Shown one piece after another: positions 27,308-36,620 of a stretch of DNA of 64,000 nt (within the stretch, counting starts at the first letter, position 1; every line of letters starts with the position of its first letter). Both the position numbers and the translations under genes were made by a program. The DNA is from JBBATK01 sp044228285 (GTDB lineage: Bacteria; Bacteroidota; Ignavibacteria; Kapaibacteriales; NICIL-2), in the NCBI GenBank assembly GCA_044228285.1, contig JBGAVD010000002.1, forward strand, positions 434,001-498,000, read 5' to 3'. Below the pieces are notes generated by a model. The model worked only from the letters and a program-made list of their open reading frames with translations, was not told the DNA's origin and did no database searches.

Positions 27308-27731
27308 CGTCGTTCGATGATTCGTGAGATGATAGTTCGTCTCCATCCTCGGCAGAATCATCAACGCCATCCTCATCACTGCTCTCCCGATGAAAGGGAG
27401 GATTCTCTTTGAGGATTTTGCTGATGCGATCGACCTCATCCAGTGATGAGTCGATATAGAAACGCAGTTCAGGAACGATACGCAAGCGCAGCTTACTAAC
27501 GATTGCCTTCTTGAATCTATACGCTTCGATGGACAAGTCTTTCACGATTTGCTCGTGTGAATGCGGTGAAGCAAACACACTCAAGTAGACTTTCGCGATA
27601 GACAGATCGGGCGACATCACCACATTGGTAATGGTCAACATGCCTCCACCGTGGTCGCGTGTAAACGCATCCATTGTGGAGCTGAGCGCCTTGCGGATCT
27701 CGTTGCCAACCTGCTGTGATCGTACAGACAT
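27279..27731 (-). CDS. rbfA: ribosome-binding factor A
   Basis: This 150-residue cold-shock/assembly factor binds the 30S subunit late in maturation. The KH-like core (residues 1-115) shows QQVGNEIRKALSSTM, LTITNVVMSPDLSIAKVYLSVF and LRLRIVPELRFYIDSSLDEVDRI. The last about 35 residues form a strongly acidic tail (DEDGVDDSAEDGDELSSHES) not needed for the fold. It starts 9 bases after the infB stop and overlaps the start of truB, so the three are translationally linked. Confidence 0.95.
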   Translation of the reverse strand: MSVRSQQVGNEIRKALSSTMDAFTRDHGGGMLTITNVVMSPDLSIAKVYLSVFASPHSHEQIVKDLSIEAYRFKKAIVSKLRLRIVPELRFYIDSSLDEVDRISKILKENPPFHRESSDEDGVDDSAEDGDELSSHESSNDDADVDENDS

Positions 27732-27740
27732 AAAATTCTC

Positions 27741-30683
27741 TTAACTCAGCTTTCTCTTGATTTCAAGGACCTTGTACGTTTCGATAATATCTCCACGCTC
27801 GTAGTCATTAAAGCCATTGATCGTCACACCGCACTCGAAGCCTGCGCGCATTTCCTTTACGTCTTCCTTCACGTGCTTCAATGATTGGACAGTACCCTTG
27901 AAGATCTCGAAACCGTTACGCATGATGCGTAGCTTGTCGTTGCGAAGAATCGATCCACTGAGTACATAACATCCAGCCACTTGGCCGATATGGGAGATCT
28001 TGAAGACTTGGCGAACTTCCACGCGTGAGGTGACTTCTTCCTTGATATCTGGCGACAACATACCTTCGAGTGCCAACTTGATTTCGTTGATCGCATCGTA
28101 GATAATGGAGTAGAGTCGCACGTCAACTTGTTCGCGCTCTGCAATACGGCGAATAGAAGTTGGGATAGGAACTTGGAAGCCGATAACAATAGCATTCGAA
28201 GCGGCAGCCAGCATCACATCGCTTTCGCTGATGGCACCTACTGCGCGGTAAATCACGTGCACCTTTACTTCGTCGCGTGACAGCTTCAGCAAGGAATCGG
28301 TCAACGCTTCCAAAGAACCACTTACGTCGGTCTTGAGGATGAGGCGTAACTCCTTCACTCCACCGTGCTGCATTTGTGCAGAGATATCGTCGAGCGTTGT
28401 ATGGCGTACCTGACGTAACTGCTGCTCGCGACGTAAAATCTGACGCTGTTGAGCTGCATCGCGCAGTGAAGCCTCGTTCTCTGAAGAGAGGAGGACATCA
28501 CCAGCTTCAGGTAAACCTTCAAAGCCTGTTACTTGCACCGGAGTGCTTGGTCCAGCTGCTTCTACGCGGTTACCACGTTCATCATACATCGCTCGAACAC
28601 GGCCGAAGAATTGTCCGCTGAGGAATGCATCACCCACATGCAAGGTTCCTTTTTGAACCATGATGGTTGATACATTTCCGCGACCTTTATCAACGTGTGC
28701 TTCGATAACGGTACCGCGAGCTGGGCGATTTGGGTTTGCCTTGAGTTCCAAGAGATCCGCTTCGAGCAAGACCTTTTCAAGCAGCTTGTCGATGTTGATA
28801 CCCTTCTTTGCAGAGATCTCTGCAGACTGGAACTTTCCGCCCCATTCCTCCAGCAACACGTTGTTGTTGGCGAGTTGTTGTCGGATGTTATCCGTATTCG
28901 CGTTCTCTTTATCAATCTTATTGATAGCAACGATCATCGGCACATTTGCTGCCTGCGCGTGACTAATAGCCTCTAATGTTTGAGGCATCACGTTATCGTC
29001 TGCCGCTACCACCAGAATAACAATATCCGTTACTTGCGCACCACGTGCACGCATAGCCGTAAAGGCTTCGTGACCTGGCGTATCAAGGAAGGCGATAGAG
29101 CGACCATTTGGCAAGAGAAGCTTGTAGGCACCAATGTGCTGAGTAATACCACCGGCTTCACCCGCAACAACGTTTGCGCTACGGATATAATCCAAAAGGG
29201 AGGTTTTACCGTGGTCAACGTGACCCATGATAGTAACAATCGGCGGACGTGGCTGCAGTGTTTCTGGATCATCTGCCTCATCGCTTTCTACAAGCAGATC
29301 CTTATGGCTGATGAACTCAACGGTAAATCCGTAATCGTCAGCAATCAACTGGATGGTTTCTTTGTCCAGACGCTGATTGATACTTACCATCAAACCAAGC
29401 GAGAAACACTTGGTAATGATTTCAGCAGGGGAGACGCCCATGAAGTTGGCAAGTTCACCGGTCGACAAAAATTCTGTGACACGGAGAATGCCGCTCTCGC
29501 GTTGAATCTCATCCTGACGCTTCTGCTCGCGTTCGTCGCGAATATCTTTCTTCTTTTGTTTGATACGGCTACGCTGACGTGCGAGTGTTGCCTCTTCGTT
29601 TCCTGAGAGGGTTTCACGGATTGCGCGCTCAACATTCACCTCGCTAACCTGATCCTTTGTACCTCTCTTACGCTTCTTTTCAAGCTCTGCTTGCTTCTTG
29701 GTAAGAGGTGTTGGGCCGCGCTTTGCATCTGGCTTCTTAAACGGACGTGGTCCGCCTCCGCCACCAGCATATGCGCCGATACGGATTTCAGAGAGTGGCG
29801 TAGTAATAGGACGATCACCTGGGCGAGCGTTCTTAGGATCTGGACGCTTAGCCGCGCCAGAGTTACTACCTGTACGGAAGTTTCGTTCTGGTTGCAGGTT
29901 GACCTTACCCAAAACCGTTAAACCCTTGAGTTGAGGTCTGCTGCCGGGCTCAGAGGTAATAACAACATTCTTCTTGCGCTTACGCTTTTTCTTGGTACCG
30001 TCTTCATTAAGTTCTTCTGGACCGTCCTCTTCGCCTTCAGCATCGCCAGCTTCAGCAGGGACTGCAGTACCATCAGCTGCAACAGCAGCGAGGGGTGCAG
30101 CTGCTTCAACAACAGCTTCTGCAGCTGGTGCTGGCTCTGCAGTTACTTCTGCAACAGGCGTTAAGCTAGGAGCGGCTTCAACTGGTGCAGGTTCTGGTTG
30201 CACTTCGGGCTCTGGGCTCGGAGCAGGTGGAGGTGCAAGTGCAGCTTGAGCTGCTGCGAGCTCTTCTTGCTTCGCGCGCTCCCGTGCCTGACGTTCGCGG
30301 TCCAAGTCTTCGCGCGCAGCACGTTCTGCTGCTTCGCGTTCTTGACGCTGTTTGTCAATGCGATCGCGCTCTGCGCGTTCTGCGGCATCGCGAGCTTCTT
30401 GCTCTGCAACTCGCTCTTGTTCCTTGGTGCGCAAGGACACAGTTGCATCGCTTTTGCGAGCAACTGTTTTATGTTTCTCGATCTTCTCGCGCTGCTTTTC
30501 AACAAGCTTGGCTTCTTTGCTGAACTTTTCAGTTACGGCATCGAGCATATCGTCGGTCAACTGCGCAGTTGGTTTATTCTCGATAGAGAAACCTCGAGTT
30601 TTCAAAAACTCGACAATCTCATCCTTCCCGAGGTTCAGGTGAGAAGCGACTTTGAAAAGCTTGTTTTCTCTTTTTTCAGCCAT
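27741..30683 (-). CDS. infB: translation initiation factor IF-2
   Basis: This 980-residue GTPase places initiator tRNA on the 30S subunit. Order: N-terminal IF2N-type segment (FKVASHLNLGKDEIVEFLKTRG), a long charged and Ala-Pro-rich linker (about 60-300), a second IF2N part (TEFLSTGELANFMGVSPAEI), the G domain from about residue 480 with GHVDHGKTSLLD (G1), DTPGHEAFT (G3) and NKIDKEN (G4), then domains 2-4. It is the long form typical of bacteria with extended linkers. The nusA-infB gap (226 bases) holds two hairpins. Confidence 0.96.
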   Translation of the reverse strand: MAEKRENKLFKVASHLNLGKDEIVEFLKTRGFSIENKPTAQLTDDMLDAVTEKFSKEAKLVEKQREKIEKHKTVARKSDATVSLRTKEQERVAEQEARDAAERAERDRIDKQRQEREAAERAAREDLDRERQARERAKQEELAAAQAALAPPPAPSPEPEVQPEPAPVEAAPSLTPVAEVTAEPAPAAEAVVEAAAPLAAVAADGTAVPAEAGDAEGEEDGPEELNEDGTKKKRKRKKNVVITSEPGSRPQLKGLTVLGKVNLQPERNFRTGSNSGAAKRPDPKNARPGDRPITTPLSEIRIGAYAGGGGGPRPFKKPDAKRGPTPLTKKQAELEKKRKRGTKDQVSEVNVERAIRETLSGNEEATLARQRSRIKQKKKDIRDEREQKRQDEIQRESGILRVTEFLSTGELANFMGVSPAEIITKCFSLGLMVSINQRLDKETIQLIADDYGFTVEFISHKDLLVESDEADDPETLQPRPPIVTIMGHVDHGKTSLLDYIRSANVVAGEAGGITQHIGAYKLLLPNGRSIAFLDTPGHEAFTAMRARGAQVTDIVILVVAADDNVMPQTLEAISHAQAANVPMIVAINKIDKENANTDNIRQQLANNNVLLEEWGGKFQSAEISAKKGINIDKLLEKVLLEADLLELKANPNRPARGTVIEAHVDKGRGNVSTIMVQKGTLHVGDAFLSGQFFGRVRAMYDERGNRVEAAGPSTPVQVTGFEGLPEAGDVLLSSENEASLRDAAQQRQILRREQQLRQVRHTTLDDISAQMQHGGVKELRLILKTDVSGSLEALTDSLLKLSRDEVKVHVIYRAVGAISESDVMLAAASNAIVIGFQVPIPTSIRRIAEREQVDVRLYSIIYDAINEIKLALEGMLSPDIKEEVTSRVEVRQVFKISHIGQVAGCYVLSGSILRNDKLRIMRNGFEIFKGTVQSLKHVKEDVKEMRAGFECGVTINGFNDYERGDIIETYKVLEIKRKLS

Positions 30684-30818
30684 GTGGTGCTTGATATAAA
30701 TAAAAAATTCAGCGCGAAGGCAAACACCTTGTTTGCTTTCATCACTTGGCTTTGTCTATGCTATCGTTAGGAGAGCACAAACAAAGCAATGGTGGAGTGT
30801 TGTTCGAGTCAAGGCGTT

Positions 30819-30896
30819 GTGGGCGCTTGCGCCCACCGCGTTGACAAAAAGTCTCCAAAAGATCTGGCTCAGAGGTCTTCGATGTTTCGAAGACCT
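30819..30896 (-). promoter_or_regulatory. two hairpins in the nusA-infB gap
   Basis: GTGGGC-GCTTGC-GCCCAC (30819-30836) and AGGTCTTCG-ATGTTT-CGAAGACCT (30873-30896) lie after the nusA stop and before infB. A TTTTT run follows the second hairpin at about 20 bases on the minus strand. They could be an internal terminator, a processing site or a leader structure for infB. Confidence 0.4.
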
Positions 30897-30909
30897 TTGG
30901 GCTCAATTA

Positions 30910-32385
30910 CTATTCGTTGTCGTTACTCGCTGCATCATCAGCTTTTTCCTCAGCTGCAGCTTCTGTAGCATTCTCGTCGACATCGTCAACCGGACCATCG
31001 GTGACCATTTCCGAGAACATGCCGCCAATCTCATCTTCGAGCGACATTGTTGGCACATTATCGGGGTCATTCGCCAGAATGGCAGCGGTGACTTTATCCT
31101 GAATATTTGGCAACTCAGTTTCATCAAACTCTTCAAGGATCAGCGCACGAATCTCGATGAGCTTTTCAGCACTCATACCAGGTATCTGCACAAGATCTTT
31201 CAGGTCTGCCGAGAGAAACTCACGTGCCGTATCGATATGTGCTTCGATGATGCTATCATACAACTCTCTGCCGATTTCTTCGCGGAACTCGATAAGCTCG
31301 ATATCCTCGCCACCTTCTTTGATGAGGGTAAGCGTATAGCCAGTGATGCGCGAAGCAAGACGTACGTTTTGTCCACTGCGACCAATAGCCAACGAAACCT
31401 GATCATCGGGAACCACAACGGTTGCGGTACGAGCATCGTTATCGATGGTGAGCTCCTTGACCTTAGCAGGGGAGAGAGCACGTTTGATAAAGTTGACTGG
31501 GTCGTTGCTCCATTCGATCACGTCGATGTTCTCGTTGCCAAGTTCACGAACGATGGAGTGGATACGAATACCCTTCATACCAACGCAAGCTCCAACGGGA
31601 TCAACGCGTTCATCGTAGCTAACAACAGCCACTTTAGAGCGTTCACCTGGGTCACGAGCAATGGCTTTAATTTCAATGATACCGTCGAATATTTCAGGAA
31701 TCTCAATTTCAAAAAGTCGAGCCAAGAACTGATCATCGGAGCGCGAGAGGATGATGTCTGGCAAACCAGCAGCACCGCTACGACGTACTTCCTTGATAAT
31801 AGACTTGATAGCGCTGTTCTTTTTGTAGCGTTCGTTCGGGATCTGCTCTTCGCGAGGCATGCGCATCTCATGCTTTTCGTGCATCACGAGTAGGTCATTG
31901 CGACGAATCTGGTAAACCTCACCAATGATGATTTCACCAACTTTTTGCTCATATTCATTGAAGATGTTGTCTTTTTCAACATCACGAATACGCTGTGCCA
32001 GAGCTTGTTGAGCTAGAGTAATGATGCGACGACCGAACTCCAGACCGATGTTCTCAAGCGAGATTTCCTCGATGAACTCATCGCCGATGTCATACGAATC
32101 CTTGCTCTTTTCACCCACTTCGCTCAGAGACACTTCCTTCGCTTCGTTCAAAACGAACTTTACGATCTCGCGAGTGAGATAAATTTCGATGTCACCTTTT
32201 TCCATGTTTACGATGATATCGAAGTTGGCATCGTTGCCATACTTCTTCTTCACCATCATCCCCAGAGTTTCTTCCAGCAAACCTTGCAGAAGGTCGCGGT
32301 CGATACCTTTTTGACGTGCCATCTCTGCAAATGCTTCGATAATGGCCTTTTTGTCGAATTTGGGAGCGGATTTACGTTTTGCCAT
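30910..32385 (-). CDS. nusA: transcription termination/antitermination factor NusA
   Basis: This 491-residue RNA polymerase-binding factor has, in order: the N-terminal domain (about 1-130), an S1 domain (GEIIGEVYQIRRNDLLV), KH1 (RDPGERSKVAVVSYDERVDP...GACVGMKGIRI) and KH2 (VVPDDQVSLAIGRSGQNVRLA), and then a helical domain (LIEIRALILEEFDETEL). It ends in an acidic tail of about 40 residues (DDVDENATEAAAEEKADD). It modulates pausing and termination and so may act on the terminator upstream of rimP. Confidence 0.96.
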   Translation of the reverse strand: MAKRKSAPKFDKKAIIEAFAEMARQKGIDRDLLQGLLEETLGMMVKKKYGNDANFDIIVNMEKGDIEIYLTREIVKFVLNEAKEVSLSEVGEKSKDSYDIGDEFIEEISLENIGLEFGRRIITLAQQALAQRIRDVEKDNIFNEYEQKVGEIIIGEVYQIRRNDLLVMHEKHEMRMPREEQIPNERYKKNSAIKSIIKEVRRSGAAGLPDIILSRSDDQFLARLFEIEIPEIFDGIIEIKAIARDPGERSKVAVVSYDERVDPVGACVGMKGIRIHSIVRELGNENIDVIEWSNDPVNFIKRALSPAKVKELTIDNDARTATVVVPDDQVSLAIGRSGQNVRLASRITGYTLTLIKEGGEDIELIEFREEIGRELYDSIIEAHIDTAREFLSADLKDLVQIPGMSAEKLIEIRALILEEFDETELPNIQDKVTAAILANDPDNVPTMSLEDEIGGMFSEMVTDGPVDDVDENATEAAAEEKADDAASNDNE

Positions 32386-32484
32386 GAGAAACCTACGCTA
32401 TGTTAACTGTGAGTAGAATGCGTGATAAAGCCTGAGAGCTCGCGATAGACCAGTTCTGCTGTTCGTAGCTGAACAGGAAAAGGT

Positions 32485-32958
32485 TTATCGCAAGGCGACC
32501 TGGACTGTTGAACTGCTGATGTGATCAAATGGCAGATCGAAGCTCTCCGGAGCCTTGCCACCCTTTTTAGCCGCACGCGGCTGTAGGAGCAATGACTCAG
32601 GTCCAACTGAAACTAGGGTAGCCGTAACGAGGCTGCCATCTTTTAGAGTCAGATGTAACAAGCGACCAATGTGCTTTTCGTATTGCCAATTGAAGGTCAA
32701 CGGGCGATCAACACCGGGCGATGATACCTCGAGCAGATATACATCACTCAGAAATTTGTCGGTTGCGGATTCGTCGTTCAGTGCGCGGTTGACTTGGGTA
32801 CATAAGTCTAAGGACACGCCCTGACGATTGTCTATAAAGAGGTCGAGAATCAAGCGGTGCTCGCTACCGCGGATCGCAAAGTCCACCAGTGTGCAGTCGT
32901 GTTCGCCGCAAACTCGATGAATGAATTGCAAAGACTCTTCCGGAATCGTTCGTCTCAA
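32485..32958 (-). CDS. rimP: ribosome maturation factor RimP
   Basis: This 157-residue protein assists 30S assembly. The RimP pattern is seen: ALNDESATDKFLSDVYLLEVSSPGVDRPL, the GRLLHLTLKDGSLVTATLVSV beta domain, and a C-terminal strand (DLPFDHISSSTVQVAL). It is the first gene of the cluster and precedes nusA by 99 bases, as in most bacteria. A terminator-type hairpin lies 18 bases before its start. Confidence 0.93.
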   Translation of the reverse strand: MRRTIPEESLQFIHRVCGEHDCTLVDFAIRGSEHRLILDLFIDNRQGVSLDLCTQVNRALNDESATDKFLSDVYLLEVSSPGVDRPLTFNWQYEKHIGRLLHLTLKDGSLVTATLVSVGPESLLLQPRAAKKGGKAPESFDLPFDHISSSTVQVALR

Positions 32959-32975
32959 TCTGTCAGTCGATGATT

Positions 32976-33000
32976 AACAAAAAATGGGCTGAAAGCCCAT
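32976..33000 (-). terminator. leader terminator in front of rimP-nusA
   Basis: On the minus strand ATGGGCT-TTC-AGCCCAT is followed directly by TTTTTG. The hairpin and T-run form an intrinsic terminator placed between the probable promoter (33020-33051) and the rimP start (32958). No minus-strand gene lies upstream, so this looks like an attenuator in the leader rather than the end of another transcript. Confidence 0.7.
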
Positions 33001-33019
33001 CACATCACCTATATCGTTG

Positions 33020-33051
33020 CAAATATAGGGGAAAGAGCTGATTGAAGGAAA
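33020..33051 (-). promoter_or_regulatory. Bacteroidota-type promoter for the rimP cluster
   Basis: TTTC (33051-33048), 20 bases, TATATTTG (33027-33020) on the minus strand. Transcription would start near 33013, giving a leader of about 55 bases that contains the terminator at 32976-33000. Confidence 0.5.
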
Positions 33052-33215
33052 TAAAAAGTGAGGGGAGAGCGCTTCATGACCCTCTTCCGTACACCAAAAG
33101 CGCTCTAAACACGTCAGAATCAACGCTGTTAAGGTATGTTAATCAAGATGTTAGCGGAATGTCTGACCTGTATTTTCGCTCATCAATTCTCTGCAACTGC
33201 TGTCTGCTGCTCACT

Positions 33216-35336
33216 ATGGAACATTTGAAACGTGCTAGTGCTTCGCTTATCATTGCCGCTATAAGTGTGGCGTTGATTGGTCTCTCCTGGGCTCAGCTTC
33301 GCTTGGTCAATAACTCTATCGAGCTCAGCGACCAGCTCTTTAGCCAGCAAGTGAATGAGGCTTTGGGCAATGTGACCCGCAAGCTGGAAGACGTGGAGCA
33401 CGTGGCTGACGCTGTGATGATTTCCGGAAAACAGCATTCTGAAGTTGAAGTGGATAGAAAGACCAAGCGCAGACAAGCTCCAAACCTGAAGAAGAAAGAC
33501 GAACCAAAGGCACTGGATTCGGTGATGGCTTTTGGTCCAGAAAACGCAATCGATACCTACTCTCCATCCAGAGCTCGATTTCTTGTCCAACAGGGTATGA
33601 ACCGTCATGCGCACACTCCTGTTGCTCCAGCAAGCTCTACCGGAGCTATGCGTTCAACAGATCCAGTAAGTACCTCTGAGCAAAGTGCGAGTTCAACTTT
33701 GCAAGTAGATATGGGTTCAAATGCGCAAGTCTTTGAACTTCGTATTAGCCAGATGTCGGATCATCCAGCTATGGCGACTCGTAGCACCCGACGCTATGGA
33801 CTCTCTCGCGTTGATCGCACCCAATCCTGGGACTCAGCCATCAAGCAATTGAGCGGCAATCTGAGCGTACGGTATGTAGAAGTAGAAGACAATCTCAATC
33901 AAGCCCTACGCGCTCTTCAAGAAGAACAGTTCGTCCTCGGCCAACCAACTCCCGACTTCGCTCAGCGAAGCTCAGGATTTGGTACGGAGATCGGTTATGG
34001 TTTTCAAGGAACACGTCGTGCATCACAACATTCTCAATCTGGCAACTACCTGATTGCGGAAGGAGACCCAGCACAAATGCAGCATAAGCGTGCAGCTGTT
34101 CCGCAACTTCATAGTAAAGAACTCTGCGCTGTGCAGCACTGCGGAGTATGTACCCATGAAGAGTCGGGAAGCGCGGCAACTCAGGTTTGCGACGAAAAAC
34201 GCTCATCTCAAGAGTGCACAGAGAGAATTCAGAATAAGATGCACTTGATTCAACAGACGGTTAGTGATCTACGCGAATTCACTCTTGCGCTAGAAGATCG
34301 CGTAAGCCAGAATATGATCGACTCTATGATAGCCATGGAGTTTAGTGCAAAAGCCCTACCGCTTGATTATGCCTTCGGCATTCAGAGTGGCGACAACGGC
34401 AAGTTCGTCTACGCGAAGAACTCGGATCCTGAACAACTCCGATCTGCATCTTTCAGCACAGTGCTCTTTCCTGGCGATATCGTTCCTAAGAATCACAAGC
34501 TGGTTGTGCACTTCCCAACAAAAGAGTCATACATCGTCAAGCAGAACGCCGGCATCCTCAGCTTCTCTGCAGTATTCATGGTGATGATTATTGGTTCGTT
34601 TGGGTGGACGATGCGGAACCTCAAGCGACACAAAAAGGTTTCTGAAATGAAGTCTGACTTCATCAATAACATGACCCATGAATTCAAAACTCCAATTGCA
34701 ACCATTGCCTTGGCGGCAGATGCTCTGAGAGATCCTCAAGTGTCGTCTTCAAGCGAGCGGGTTGGACGTTTCATTGGTGTCATTCGCGAAGAGAATCGTC
34801 GTTTGGGCTCGCAAGTAGAACGTGTTCTCCAAGCAGCAAAAATGGACCGCGGCGAACTGGTGTTGTCTCGCTCAGAAGTCGACATGCATGAGATTGTTGA
34901 GTACGCCAAAGATTCAATTATGCTTCAGGTAGAAGCGCGCGGAGGACTCATAACCACGGATCTTCAAGCAGACTATGCTCTGGTCCTTGGTGACGATGTG
35001 CACTTACGGAACATTCTGCTCAATCTAATGGACAACGCGAACAAGTACACAACCGCGAATCCAGTCATTCATATCAGTAGTAGAAACGTTGAGAGAGGCG
35101 TGCTCATCTCGGTCAGCGATAACGGTATTGGGATTTCGAAAGAGAGTCAGAAACGCATTTTCGAAAAGCTCTACCGTGTTCCGACAGGGAACGTGCACAA
35201 TGTCAAAGGTTTTGGTTTAGGACTTTCCTACGTGAAAGCAATCGTGGAAGGTCACGGCGGCGCAGTGAGCGTTGAGAGTGAGATTGGAAAGGGAAGTCGC
35301 TTTGATGTGTACCTACCCTTCGGTCTCGTTTCCTAG
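33216..35336 (+). CDS. membrane sensor histidine kinase with large Cys-containing sensor domain
   Basis: A 706-residue two-component kinase. TM1 (about 7-27), a long periplasmic sensor region (about 30-445) and TM2 (about 448-467) precede a HisKA domain with the phospho-acceptor H488 in NNMTHEFKTPIATI. The ATPase domain has the N box NLMDNANKYT, G1 VSDNGIGI, the F box and G2 GFGLGLSYV. The periplasmic part holds five cysteines at 304, 309, 312, 325 and 334 (HSKELCAVQHCGVCTHEE), which suggests a metal or redox site. The start at 33216 (MEHLKRASASL) puts the first TM at the N-terminus; an ATG at 33159 is possible. The response regulator follows 405 bases later. Confidence 0.88.
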   Translation: MEHLKRASASLIIAAISVALIGLSWAQLRLVNNSIELSDQLFSQQVNEALGNVTRKLEDVEHVADAVMISGKQHSEVEVDRKTKRRQAPNLKKKDEPKALDSVMAFGPENAIDTYSPSRARFLVQQGMNRHAHTPVAPASSTGAMRSTDPVSTSEQSASSTLQVDMGSNAQVFELRISQMSDHPAMATRSTRRYGLSRVDRTQSWDSAIKQLSGNLSVRYVEVEDNLNQALRALQEEQFVLGQPTPDFAQRSSGFGTEIGYGFQGTRRASQHSQSGNYLIAEGDPAQMQHKRAAVPQLHSKELCAVQHCGVCTHEESGSAATQVCDEKRSSQECTERIQNKMHLIQQTVSDLREFTLALEDRVSQNMIDSMIAMEFSAKALPLDYAFGIQSGDNGKFVYAKNSDPEQLRSASFSTVLFPGDIVPKNHKLVVHFPTKESYIVKQNAGILSFSAVFMVMIIGSFGWTMRNLKRHKKVSEMKSDFINNMTHEFKTPIATIALAADALRDPQVSSSSERVGRFIGVIREENRRLGSQVERVLQAAKMDRGELVLSRSEVDMHEIVEYAKDSIMLQVEARGGLITTDLQADYALVLGDDVHLRNILLNLMDNANKYTTANPVIHISSRNVERGVLISVSDNGIGISKESQKRIFEKLYRVPTGNVHNVKGFGLGLSYVKAIVEGHGGAVSVESEIGKGSRFDVYLPFGLVS

Positions 35337-35353
35337 CAAGAGATTTTTGACCA

Positions 35354-35376
35354 TGCTGCTCGCTGCGCGAGCAGCA
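35354..35376. terminator. hairpin after the kinase
   Basis: TGCTGCTCG-CTGCG-CGAGCAGCA, a perfect 9-bp stem, 18 bases after the kinase stop. A second stem (GCTGTGA/TCACAGC) follows near 35390. Without a U-run this is a weak terminator, so partial read-through into the regulator gene is possible. Confidence 0.45.
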
Positions 35377-35741
35377 CTACACAAGAGGCTGTGAAGTCTA
35401 GTCTCACAGCTCCTCATCCACACTCATTGAGAATGTTACGAACTTTCTTCTTTGAACTGAAACTTTTTCTAGCGATTGAGTGTCTGTTGTTGGATGATAG
35501 CGTCAACATTGGTAGATCCGTATCTCATCAGCTCACGATCTACTCATCAGCGCAGTAGCAATGAGAGGCGAAGCGATTAGGAATGAAGTCTGGTGTGCAA
35601 GCCTGGATCCCTTCGTCGAGATTCCGTGATTGCAGTGCTCTGCGAAACGTGTCGCTAACAGCGAATTCTATTGGTAATGGAAACATTGACTATCAGCCAG
35701 CTGATAGCAGGAATAATAAACACTATAGAGGTGTAGAGAAC

Positions 35742-36446
35742 ATGGCTCCGAGTATTCTATTAGTGGAAGATGATACCAATCTAGGTGCAGTACTCTCAGA
35801 GTATCTGGAGTTGAAGGGCTACGACGTTACGCACTGTGCTGACGGCGAAGCAGGAGAGCAGACCTTTGGCACTAAAAAGTTTGACCTCTGTATTCTGGAC
35901 GTCATGCTCCCGAAGAAAGATGGATTCACTCTTGCCAAGCATATACGCGAACGCGACGTTGATGTGCCCATCATCTTTCTTACGGCAAAGAGTATGAAAG
36001 AGGATCGTCTAGAAGGCTTCAGCATAGGTGCTGATGATTATGTTACCAAACCATTCAGCGTTGAAGAGCTGATGATGCGCGTGAAAGCTGTACTAAAGCG
36101 TACGCAAAGCGGACAACAACAAGCGCGCGAACAAGCAAAGTACCACGTTGGCGACTACGTTTTTGACGCAGAGCAACGTCTCCTGAGCTTTGCCGACGAA
36201 ACCCGCAACCTCACACACAAAGAATCCGAACTTCTAAAAACTCTCTGCGCATCATCCGGTATGGTGGTCCGTCGCTCCGATGCTCTTAAGAAAATCTGGG
36301 GCGATGACAACTACTTCAATGGTCGCAGCATGGACGTCTTCGTAACGCGCCTCCGTAAGTACCTCAAGAACGATGCAAACGTGCAAATCGTCAATGTGCA
36401 CGGCATGGGTTTTAAACTCACAGTTCTAGGCCAAAGCGCCAATTGA
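35742..36446 (+). CDS. OmpR-family response regulator
   Basis: A 234-residue regulator. The receiver domain has the acidic pair E9-D10-D11, phospho-acceptor D53 (ILDVMLPKKDG) and K103 (TKPFSVEEL). The C-terminal winged helix shows the trans_reg_C pattern LTHKESELLKTLCASSGMVV and FVTRLRKYLKND. It is probably the partner of the kinase 405 bases upstream. GAGAAC precedes the ATG at 35742; an upstream ATG at 35583 would add 53 residues with no receiver similarity. Confidence 0.9.
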   Translation: MAPSILLVEDDTNLGAVLSEYLELKGYDVTHCADGEAGEQTFGTKKFDLCILDVMLPKKDGFTLAKHIRERDVDVPIIFLTAKSMKEDRLEGFSIGADDYVTKPFSVEELMMRVKAVLKRTQSGQQQAREQAKYHVGDYVFDAEQRLLSFADETRNLTHKESELLKTLCASSGMVVRRSDALKKIWGDDNYFNGRSMDVFVTRLRKYLKNDANVQIVNVHGMGFKLTVLGQSAN

Positions 36447-36620
36447 TACGAAGGTCCAGACGTACATTGGATGCAAATCGATAGATGGCCGACCTTCGGC
36501 TTGCAGCCTCAAAGACAATACTGCAAAACACTCTAGATTCAACGGACCTAGAGTGTTTTGCATTTAAACTAAACCATCCTATCGCTGGCATCCTCATCAA
36601 GACCTACAGGACCGATTCCC
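36447..36620. other. gap before composite locus 3
   Basis: About 170 bases after the regulator gene. ACACTCTAGATTC (36529-36541) and GGACCTAGAGTGT (36543-36555) pair loosely as a terminator-type hairpin. No gene is seen. Confidence 0.4.

Noticed and set aside
28980..30770. Plus-strand frames opposite infB
   Set aside because: Shadows of the charged IF-2 linker; no start signals and no similarity.
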